Position numbers and translations under genes: made by a program
The notes under the pieces: generated by a model
Seen by the model: the letters and a program-made list of their open reading frames with translations, nothing else
What the model was told of the DNA's origin: nothing
Database searches by the model: none
Shown: one piece after another, positions 57,307 through 64,000 of the stretch
Position numbering within the stretch: position 1 is the stretch's first letter
How the letters are laid out: every line of letters begins with the position of its first letter
Source: Vibrio ostreae
GTDB lineage: Bacteria > Pseudomonadota > Gammaproteobacteria > Enterobacterales > Vibrionaceae
Direction: 5' to 3'
Length of the DNA stretch: 64,000 nucleotides
NCBI RefSeq assembly: GCF_019226825.1
Contig: NZ_CP076643.1
Location: 1,984,001-2,048,000 of the forward strand

Positions 57307-58560
57307 TTACGAATCCTCATTAAATGGATCGTCATACAACACAATACGGTAAGTACCGATAGTAGAATTTTCACCGTTATTGCGGCTGTTCTGCACTTTG
57401 CAGTCACGCATATATTCTGCATATACCGCGTTTTCTAATGCACCTTGTCCCTGGCCGCTATTTCTGGGTGGCTTGCGCAGTAAGAAATAACAACCAATCG
57501 TCACTACCCGGTAGTCACTGGCGCCGGTTTCCCCACCTGTACACTCTATGATCGGCACTTCTAACACACGTCTGCCGGTACCGGTATAATCGGCGTAGTT
57601 ATAACTCAACCCTTCACCATCCAGACTGTCAGCATCTCCGGCATTAAAGGTGCCTTCTTTGATTGCATCCAGGTTGTCCGCCAATTCATCAGCAGGGGTC
57701 TCCGTTGTGTCCGTCTCAGGACCATAACTACCGCGCACGGAATTACTGCCGGAGCCATTTGCAATATCATCTTCGGTCAAAAAGCGCGTATCGAGCCCCT
57801 GCCAAACCGGGCCGACGGTATTACCCGGTTTTGATGTCACATCCTCACCAGGAAATGCACACCCTTCGTACGACCCGGCCATCTGCTCGCGCAGCGTACC
57901 TTCATCCAGATTCAGGAGCTGAAAGTTCCCCGGCCCCATTTCTGACGTGTTCGAATACAGTTTAAGCTGATAGACATTATTGTCATTGTAACCACCGGTT
58001 TCACTCAAAGGGTCTGGCGCGCACATCGCCATCGGCACCACATTACATGATCCACCACCGGCACTGGGACCGGATACCGCACTGGCTGCAACCGCTTTGA
58101 CATCAGTAAACAGGCGCATAAAATAGCTTTCCAGCGCCAAGTTACTCACCGCTACGCGAACGTAACAGTCGCCATCAACAACGCAGTCAGCACCGGTAAA
58201 GTCAGAGCTGCTGTTAAAGGTCACAGCAATATCAGCGCCTATCGAATCCACCTCCGCATTACCGGCTGAGGAAGTCAGTCTGACCAGGGTCTCATTGGCC
58301 ACCGTCGTTGCATTGGCTTTCGCCTCTTCAATTGAAGTCCCTTTGTATTCGTCCATGCTGAAAGCAGCAGAGAGGGCCGCCGCATCAACCCCGTTTTGCA
58401 GTTTAGTCCGGTTCATATAAGCGTGATTGATATCAATCGCCAGCGCAGCAACGCCCAGCATGGTTATCATGGCAATGGTTACAATGACGATCACAATACC
58501 CTGCTGCTTTTTCATGCCATAACGCGAGTGGATACGATAACGAGAGTGTGAGATTTTCAT
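57307..58560 (-). CDS. tadG: TadG, pilus-associated large pseudopilin-like protein
   Basis: 417 residues. QQGIVIVIVTIAMITMLGVAALAIDINHAYMNRTKLQNGVDAAALSAAF is the TadG N-terminal motif with a helix anchor. The rest is a cysteine-containing periplasmic domain. I chose ATG 58560 because GAGGTG lies at the right distance; an in-frame GTG at 58566 is immediately upstream. Together with tadE and tadF it sits between the secretin and tadZ. Confidence 0.85.
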   Translation of the reverse strand: MKISHSRYRIHSRYGMKKQQGIVIVIVTIAMITMLGVAALAIDINHAYMNRTKLQNGVDAAALSAAFSMDEYKGTSIEEAKANATTVANETLVRLTSSAGNAEVDSIGADIAVTFNSSSDFTGADCVVDGDCYVRVAVSNLALESYFMRLFTDVKAVAASAVSGPSAGGGSCNVVPMAMCAPDPLSETGGYNDNNVYQLKLYSNTSEMGPGNFQLLNLDEGTLREQMAGSYEGCAFPGEDVTSKPGNTVGPVWQGLDTRFLTEDDIANGSGSNSVRGSYGPETDTTETPADELADNLDAIKEGTFNAGDADSLDGEGLSYNYADYTGTGRRVLEVPIIECTGGETGASDYRVVTIGCYFLLRKPPRNSGQGQGALENAVYAEYMRDCKVQNSRNNGENSTIGTYRIVLYDDPFNEDS

Positions 58561-58572
58561 AATCACCTCGGC

Positions 58573-58845
58573 CTATTGGAAGCCTTTAATTACCTGGCTG
58601 TTAGAGCCCTGTAACACTTCCACTTTTTTACCTGTGTAAATACTGTACACATCCTCCATACGCTCACCATTGCCATCGGGCACAACGCCAAGATTTTCCT
58701 GGGTGGCGTTAGGATTAAAGGTTTGCTCACTACGAATCTGAGCAACGTGGCTGCCCAGTCGATGTACACCAGCATGATTTTGGTTGGCGCAGCCAGTCAA
58801 ACCCAGCATCGCGACAATGCTGACTAACATAAATGCTTTCATCAT
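58573..58845 (-). CDS. Small lipoprotein in the Tad cluster
   Basis: 90 residues: signal MMKAFMLVSIVAMLGLTGC with lipobox LTGC, then a polar mature part. Located right after the secretin where other Tad loci encode RcpB; its short length does not allow a confident match. May help secretin insertion, as lipoprotein partners often do. Confidence 0.72.
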   Translation of the reverse strand: MMKAFMLVSIVAMLGLTGCANQNHAGVHRLGSHVAQIRSEQTFNPNATQENLGVVPDGNGERMEDVYSIYTGKKVEVLQGSNSQVIKGFQ

Positions 58846-58853
58846 CCTATCTC

Positions 58854-60320
58854 CTATAACCCGTGACCAAATGAGCCTTCCGAACCACCGCGGCCTGAAT
58901 TGACGGCAGCATCATTGCCAGAGACACGCATTGGTTTCACTCCAGTCGGACTGGCCAGATAAGCCCCTTGACCAAGCAGGTAGTAGTTGAGGTCGTTTGG
59001 CTCAACAAACGCGTCGGTTGGCAAGGTCACCTTGGATCGGTCAATCGGTTTAGCCAGCCTTGGAGTGACCAGAATGACCAGCTCGGTTTCACCGGAAATA
59101 TATTCCTGGCTGTTAAAGATCTGTCCCAGCAGAGGAATATCCCCCAGCCCTGGCATTTTCGAGATCGAATCACGCACGTTTTCACTCAACAGCCCGGCAA
59201 TCCCAATCGTCTGACCATCAGCGAGTTCCAGAGTTGAAGAAGCACTACGCCGGGTAATAGGCGGTATAAAGTACGCCGCATTGGTACCGCTGGGTGAAAT
59301 CGTTAAAGTGGAAGAGCTGGCAATTTCACTCACATCAATCGCCATGTTGAGATTGATTTTTTTATCGCTCAGCACAGTGGGGATAAATTTCAGTCCGACA
59401 CCAAACGGCTTGTAGTCAATAGTAATGCCATCATCATCTGCGACCGGAATCGGGAACTCACCACCAGCTAAAAACTCCGCCTTGGTTCCGCTTAATGCGG
59501 TTAGATTAGGTTCGGCCAACACTTTGGCCACACCATTTTCCTTGGCGATATCCAGCGCTAAAGTAAACAAGGTGTCACCATCAATAAAAGTGGACAATAA
59601 TCCGGTCCCTTCGATTGTTGGGGAATTAAACACCGGACTGATTACACCGGGAACAACATCATCAATGTAGGCACCGGCTGATGTACCGCCCCAGGAAAAT
59701 TTGCCGTTGTTTTGAAAAAAGTGGAAGTTAGAATCAAAACGACGAACCAGGCTGCGCTGCACTTCAGCGACAGTGACTTCCAGCATCACCTGTTGTGCGC
59801 CACCGATACTCATCAGGTTAACGACGCCGGTTTTTTCCGCCTCTTTATTGCGCGAGTCGGTCTCTTTGTCTGCTGACTCGCCTGCTGCATAGGTTTCTGC
59901 CAAACGTAACGCCACATTCATTTTATCCTGCGAGCTGACCTGACCACTGATAATCAAACGGTTCTGCGAACTGTGCACAGCGATATCTTCATCCGGCAGG
60001 AACTGGTACAGTTTTGCTTTGAGGCTATTCACATCGTGAGTCACTTCAATATTGAATGACTCAATCAGGCGTCCACTTCGGTCCCAGGCCATCAGGTTAG
60101 TTGCGCCCAGTTTTTTACCTATCAAAAACAGCTCATTGGATTTGAGCATCACTATATCCAGCACTTCCGGATCGCCGAGAGATACCCGGCTCGCGTTACC
60201 CTGCAGCAAAACCTGGGTCGATTTGTGATGTGGTACCGTAACCACTTTGCCGCTTTGAGTCGCCGCACTCCACGCACTGCATGTAAAGAATACGGCCAGC
60301 ACTACCAGTATTTGTTTCAT
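58854..60320 (-). CDS. rcpA: RcpA/CpaC, Tad secretin
   Basis: Outer-membrane channel for the pilus. 488 residues from the ATG at 60320, which follows GAGGTGG; the TTG further up lies inside rcpC. Signal peptide MKQILVVLAVFFTCSAWSA, pilus-assembly N-terminal domain (QVLLQGNASRVSLGDPEVLDIVMLKSNELFLIGKKLGATNLMAWD), BON-like part, then the secretin core (VLAEPNLTALSGTKAEFLAGGEFPIPV; LPGLGDIPLLGQIFNS-like MPGLGDIPLLG). Confidence 0.93.
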   Translation of the reverse strand: MKQILVVLAVFFTCSAWSAATQSGKVVTVPHHKSTQVLLQGNASRVSLGDPEVLDIVMLKSNELFLIGKKLGATNLMAWDRSGRLIESFNIEVTHDVNSLKAKLYQFLPDEDIAVHSSQNRLIISGQVSSQDKMNVALRLAETYAAGESADKETDSRNKEAEKTGVVNLMSIGGAQQVMLEVTVAEVQRSLVRRFDSNFHFFQNNGKFSWGGTSAGAYIDDVVPGVISPVFNSPTIEGTGLLSTFIDGDTLFTLALDIAKENGVAKVLAEPNLTALSGTKAEFLAGGEFPIPVADDDGITIDYKPFGVGLKFIPTVLSDKKINLNMAIDVSEIASSSTLTISPSGTNAAYFIPPITRRSASSTLELADGQTIGIAGLLSENVRDSISKMPGLGDIPLLGQIFNSQEYISGETELVILVTPRLAKPIDRSKVTLPTDAFVEPNDLNYYLLGQGAYLASPTGVKPMRVSGNDAAVNSGRGGSEGSFGHGL

Positions 60321-60328
60321 AACCCACC

Positions 60329-61075
60329 TCAATTCCTTACACGCACATTGGATGTATCTGTCCCTTTAATAATGGTGACGCTTGGTGGCGGAACGTATTT
60401 GACCACTTTAGGTTCGACAGCATGCGGGTTGCGCAGAGCAAGCTGTATATCTCCTTTACTTTTGGCACTTAAGAGTTTTTCAGCATCTCTGGGATCGACT
60501 TCCAGGGTGACCGCTCGTACGATGACAGGCTTGTTGTCGTTGGTACGCGCCGTCTGGTCTACAGCAAGTACCTTGATATCTTTGAGTACCGTCGTCGTAT
60601 TAGCGGAATTTTTTCCATAGGACACGGTATTAAGCACATCCACTTTATTACCAGGTAACAGAAAGCCCGCCACGCCAATTACATCGTTGACCCGAATGGT
60701 GATAGCACGTTTGTCTTCAGGAATCAGGGCAGCTAAAGTCGCGCCCTCTCCGGGAATACTCAGTCGCTGCGTCACCAATATTTCATCAGGGAAAAGATCA
60801 ACCGAAGCAATTTTTCCCAGCACATCCGTGGTCTTAGAAAACTGACTCTCTGCCGTCCAGGATTTTTCCAGTAACTTGGTCGTTAAGTGTTGCTCTTCGA
60901 TAATGGTTCCGGATGGTATCTGCATCGCGGCAACGACAACTGGTTGCCGCTCTACCACCTCAACTTCGGTGGTCGGTTTGGTTTGCGTATCCATCCACTG
61001 CTTGGCAAAAAACACCGCTGCCAACCCAAATACAATAGAGAGCAGTATCAACAAAATAATCTGACCGCGACTCAT
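60329..61075 (-). CDS. rcpC: RcpC/CpaB, Tad assembly protein with SAF domain
   Basis: 248 residues: N-terminal membrane anchor (ILLILLSIVFGLAAVFFAKQWMD), SAF-like domain (VVVAAMQIPSGTIIEEQHLTTKLL) and RcpC C-terminal domain (AITIRVNDVIGVAGFLLPGNKVDVL). Periplasmic, thought to work with the secretin. Overlaps the ATPase gene by 4 bases. Confidence 0.92.
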   Translation of the reverse strand: MSRGQIILLILLSIVFGLAAVFFAKQWMDTQTKPTTEVEVVERQPVVVAAMQIPSGTIIEEQHLTTKLLEKSWTAESQFSKTTDVLGKIASVDLFPDEILVTQRLSIPGEGATLAALIPEDKRAITIRVNDVIGVAGFLLPGNKVDVLNTVSYGKNSANTTTVLKDIKVLAVDQTARTNDNKPVIVRAVTLEVDPRDAEKLLSAKSKGDIQLALRNPHAVEPKVVKYVPPPSVTIIKGTDTSNVRVRN

Positions 61076-62424
61076 CGTGCACCTCCTCCTTTACCATCGG
61101 CGGTGAAGTAGAGCTGCCAGGCTCGCTCCAGAATTTCCGGAGTAATGATTTGGGCCGCTTCTTCAAACACGATGATATCTCGACTGATTCCTGTTAAATC
61201 TTTCGGCAAACAGGGGTAAAAACCCACTTTGTGTAACCCGTGCAGCTGGTACAACATGTCATAACACGAAGGATGAATGGTTAACCCTCGGCTGGCAGCC
61301 ATTTCTTCCCACAATGCGTGGTACTCGTTCTGCTCCAGTGGGTGAAACTCAATTTTGTAACCCAGACGACGCAAAAAAGCAGGGTCGCTGATTTTTTCCG
61401 GATCCAGGTTGGTGGAAAACGCTAAGGTCAATATAAAAGGAATAGTTATCTGCTGACCATTCGGCAAGGCCAGATAATCAAAAAAGTATTCCATCGGCAC
61501 AATCCAGCGGTTCAATATCGTATCGACCGGTACAGGCTGTCGCCCCAGGTCATCAATCACCAGAATGCCGTTATTGGCCATCATCTGCAGCGGTGCCATC
61601 CATACCCGGTTGTGCTCAGAGTGATTGACCTCCAGCATATCCATAGTCAGCTCACCACCGACCTGAATACTGGGCCGCTCAGACAATACCCAGCGTCTGT
61701 CATACTGGGCTTTATAAGACAAACTTTGCTCCTGACCTTGTGGAGCGACCGCTTTGTGATGCTGTTTGGAAAAGACTTTAATGATGTTGCCGGCCGCATA
61801 AACCGCATAAGGAATATAAACCGAGGTATTAAGCGAATTGAGCAGGCGGGTGGCAACATAGGTTTTACCTGTCCCCGCATCGCCGTACAGTAGCAGTGCG
61901 CGTCCGGAATTGATCGCAGGGCCTAATGTGGCGATCATCCGCTCAGCGCCATAAACATCACGCATGGCATAGGTCACATCAGCACGAGTGATGTAGTTAG
62001 CGCGTACATCCTGCGCTTCAACCATGGCCTGATAGTCATCGAGAGAGACCGGTGCCGGGCCAAGATAAGCATCTTTCTTAAATGCCAGATCGGCCTGGTA
62101 CATCCCCGCTTCAGATAAACCATATCTCACGTGTCCGCTTTGCTGCTGAGTGTAATAACTGGACGATTCGGCCTGGAATACTTCGACCAAAGACTTTTTA
62201 CGCAGTCCGGCCAGAAGGTCCTCGACCATATGACTACCGATCGCCATCAGTTGGGTCAGTTGCAATACATCTGATTTTGGGTAGGCGGATAACTGCTTAA
62301 GCATCAGATTTTCTAAAATCACATAAGGGATTTTTAATTCATCGACTGATGTAGGAACTGCGGGAGGCAATGCTTGAGGAGTTAACTCGATCCTATGCTT
62401 TGTTGTTGGAGAAGGTACGCTCAT
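61072..62424 (-). CDS. AAA ATPase with winged-helix-like N-terminus, Tad-associated, function unknown
   Basis: 450 residues. An N-terminal region (about 30-110) looks like a winged helix (LENLMLKQLSAYPKSDVLQLTQLM ... VRYGLSEAG). The AAA core has Walker A GDAGTGKT (181-188), Walker B ILVIDDLG (287-294), sensor-1-like STN (337-339) and an Arg pair after (352-353). It is not one of the canonical Tad parts (TadA motor, TadZ). It is coupled by overlap to rcpC and follows cpaA, so it acts with the pilus system; the role is not known to me. Confidence 0.8.
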   Translation of the reverse strand: MSVPSPTTKHRIELTPQALPPAVPTSVDELKIPYVILENLMLKQLSAYPKSDVLQLTQLMAIGSHMVEDLLAGLRKKSLVEVFQAESSSYYTQQQSGHVRYGLSEAGMYQADLAFKKDAYLGPAPVSLDDYQAMVEAQDVRANYITRADVTYAMRDVYGAERMIATLGPAINSGRALLLYGDAGTGKTYVATRLLNSLNTSVYIPYAVYAAGNIIKVFSKQHHKAVAPQGQEQSLSYKAQYDRRWVLSERPSIQVGGELTMDMLEVNHSEHNRVWMAPLQMMANNGILVIDDLGRQPVPVDTILNRWIVPMEYFFDYLALPNGQQITIPFILTLAFSTNLDPEKISDPAFLRRLGYKIEFHPLEQNEYHALWEEMAASRGLTIHPSCYDMLYQLHGLHKVGFYPCLPKDLTGISRDIIVFEEAAQIITPEILERAWQLYFTADGKGGGAR

Positions 62425-62480
62425 TCCAAAATCCTTAGCCTAATTTAGACTTTAGGTCATCAATTGTTTCATGGGTAAAA

Positions 62481-62972
62481 TTAAGTCAAACTAAAATACT
62501 GAAACATTGCTAGGCTAATAATAAAAACAGGTGCAAGAGGCATATAACTAATTTTATTATCAGAAATTAGCCCATATTGTTCTCGTTTTTTAGTGTGTAA
62601 GGAAACCGTGTCAATCCTATTTAAAGTTAAATACATAAATCCAACCAAAATACACGACAATATTACAAATTGAGCATACTCGGCCAAGGAGCCCATCCCT
62701 ACACTCAAGCCTATCGCAGCCAGCAGTTTTACGTCTCCAGCAGCCATAACCCTACTAACGTAAATCAAAACTCCAATCCCAAAGCACATTAGAAATCCAA
62801 ATAAACTATCAAGAAAAACTGCAGTCCAGTTATCATTAAATTGAAAAATAAAGGTTTCGAGTAATATAATCAGTAGCAGAGTAACGACTAGAGAATTGGG
62901 AATCCGATGCTCTTTAGCATCGGAAACTCCAATAACAATCAAAAGACTCCAACCAACAATCGATAAAACCAT
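62481..62972 (-). CDS. cpaA: CpaA/TadV prepilin peptidase
   Basis: Inner-membrane aspartic peptidase that processes Flp and the pseudopilins. 163 residues with about six helices; catalytic aspartates are in IGVSDAKEHRIPN and in AAGDVKLLAAIG, the GxGD-type site (here A-A-G-D). Short A24 form without the methylase domain, as usual for TadV. Confidence 0.9.
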   Translation of the reverse strand: MVLSIVGWSLLIVIGVSDAKEHRIPNSLVVTLLLIILLETFIFQFNDNWTAVFLDSLFGFLMCFGIGVLIYVSRVMAAGDVKLLAAIGLSVGMGSLAEYAQFVILSCILVGFMYLTLNRIDTVSLHTKKREQYGLISDNKISYMPLAPVFIISLAMFQYFSLT

Positions 62973-63023
62973 ATTTTAATGCTCTTATTTTTGATAAAAA
63001 GGTTGCTAATATCTTCAGTTTGC

Positions 63024-63206
63024 TTAACCACCATTGTTTATAGTTGTTGCCAAACCATTGATCACGTTTTCAACCGCATCTCCTAAATTAAGAAATGCAG
63101 CTACCAAGGCAGCAGCAATCAAAGCACCAGCCACTGCATACTCCACAATGGTCAACCCTTCTTCATCTTGCCAAAAGTTTTTAATCGCTTGAGTGAACTT
63201 ATTCAT
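63024..63206 (-). CDS. flp: Flp major pilin
   Basis: Small pilin subunit. 60 residues from the ATG at 63206, preceded by AAGGAGACC; the frame is open to 63230. Processing motif EEGLTIVEYAVAGALIAAALVAAFL has Gly, then Glu at +5 and Tyr at +6, typical of Flp. First gene of the Tad cluster, with a 51-base gap to cpaA. Confidence 0.93.
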   Translation of the reverse strand: MNKFTQAIKNFWQDEEGLTIVEYAVAGALIAAALVAAFLNLGDAVENVINGLATTINNGG

Positions 63207-63748
63207 GATTTGGTCTCCTTCCTGACACATTGAATGTTCATATTCAATTTAGATAGTTCTATCAGTAGCGGTTAGGACTTTTTGGTCAGAGTTTGGTACT
63301 TTCTTTAACATTAAGTAACAAAATACTCACTAATTATTGATTTAAAAATCATTTAAAGATGCGAAATATTTGGCACAAATAGCGTTCAATACCCTTTAGT
63401 AGTAACAAGACGCACTGTTATATTGATATTTTTCGCTTTATTACTCGGTAAACAGGCCATAAACAGTCACCAGCAACATTCTCATTAGTGAAACAAACAC
63501 AATAAAGTTACAGTGCATATTCAACCATTGATCACTTGGAAATGTGCGCTAAACCAATTATTTGACCTAAGACCTTGGGAGGTTTATTTGCACTTTTTTG
63601 GCTTAATTCTAGGCTTACAATTAAGCCTCTTGCTTTCTCGGGTGGCAACTAGTGTGGTTTTAGAATCTGTGGCTTTCGAAGCTATAACTTTAGAAGAAGC
63701 TATGACTTTAGAACCTTAGTGTGAAAATCTGTGGTGTGAGAATTCGGT
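63207..63748. other. 542-base region between flp and the unidentified right-end gene
   Basis: AT-rich. Holds the likely flp promoter region and an inverted repeat at 63229-63248. A 68-codon GTG-started frame (63513-63719) has atypical sequence and is not accepted as a gene. Confidence 0.5.
63229..63248. promoter_or_regulatory. Inverted repeat upstream of flp
   Basis: attgaat-N6-attcaat, 7-base arms, 23 bases before the flp start. Its position between promoter and ribosome site would suit an operator or a leader hairpin; no known regulator is matched. Confidence 0.35.
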
Positions 63749-64000
63749 ATGGCAGGAAAATATCAGGGTCACTGGTTAGGTAGTCCGCTGACGACGCTCC
63801 CACGGCGTGTTCAGGACGTGTGTAAGCACTATTTCGATGTGGTTGAGCACGGCAGTGATGTCTCGGTCCTTAGTGAACCTGATGTCTCCTATGCGCTGTT
63901 TTTTTATCAGAAGGATCGCTGCCAGGGGTTACTGCTGACTTCACTCAAGATCTGTATGAATTTAAACAAGTACTTGATCATTATTCACGATGGCTCATAC
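63749..64000 (+). CDS. Unidentified protein, 5' part only (runs off the window)
   Basis: Open from ATG 63749 to the window end, 84 codons without a stop. Begins MAGKYQGHWLGSPLTTLPRRV; includes DVVEHGSDVSVLSEPDVSYALFFYQKD. Codon usage and composition match the core genome. Divergent from flp, so a regulator of the Tad cluster is conceivable, but nothing in this fragment identifies the family. Confidence 0.65.
   Translation, partial: MAGKYQGHWLGSPLTTLPRRVQDVCKHYFDVVEHGSDVSVLSEPDVSYALFFYQKDRCQGLLLTSLKICMNLNKYLIIIHDGSY

Noticed and set aside
63369..63386. Possible sigma-54 promoter (tggcacaaatagc) between flp and the right-end gene
   Set aside because: The GG-GC spacing is 8 instead of 10 bases and the -12 element is not TTGC.
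63513..63719. 68-codon frame with one hydrophobic segment near the right end
   Set aside because: Starts at GTG without a ribosome site, and its end is made of short DNA repeats (actttagaa type). No family recognised.

Overview
The window is a chromosomal segment of a gamma-proteobacterium in the family Vibrionaceae, most likely the genus Vibrio. The evidence is an OmpK-type porin, an adenine riboswitch ahead of an add-type deaminase, the long form of DapD, ERIC-type intergenic repeats, a DUF2850-like protein, and a ppk-ppx / pstS-phoR-phoB block arranged as I recall it from V. cholerae. No rRNA, tRNA, IS element, prophage or CRISPR array was seen.

Layout. (1) 0-7 kb: phosphate and polyphosphate block, ppk1-ppx facing phoB-phoR-pstS, with Pho-box-like direct repeats before ppk1 and phoB. 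(2) 7-21 kb: rdgC; tRNA hydroxylase trhP with ferredoxin yfhL; a DHA2-type efflux pump; an ECF sigma/ChrR anti-sigma pair next to a LON-domain gene with the same promoter motif; ompK; panE-yajL-csdA converging on tcdA-csdE; mltA; a DUF2850-like gene. (3) 21-34 kb: argA, an unlisted 59-codon gene with a structured leader, recD-recB-recC, a LysR regulator, yebG. (4) 34-44 kb: dapD, riboswitch-add, nnrS, a divergent GNAT/C39-peptidase and RimK-like ATP-grasp pair, zntB, a gamma-glutamylcyclotransferase, galM. (5) 44.3-48.1 kb: a strongly AT-rich glycosylation island (GT-C membrane protein, GT2, methyltransferase, GT87 remnant) between galM and chrA. (6) 49-63 kb: an HD-GYP protein and a complete Tad/Flp pilus locus on the minus strand with an extra AAA ATPase. 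An unidentified gene starts at 63.7 kb and runs off the end.

Phosphate starvation signalling, polyphosphate turnover and a PstS-like binding protein are physically linked and may share PhoB control. CsdA, CsdE and TcdA together provide the cyclic t6A pathway. The ECF sigma, its zinc anti-sigma factor and the LON protein look like a small regulon.

Five reading frames (phoR N-terminus, recB, zntB, the GT-C gene, the GT87 remnant) break at single-base runs. For recB, zntB and phoR this looks more like sequencing or consensus error than biology, and it should be resolved before any of them is called a pseudogene.
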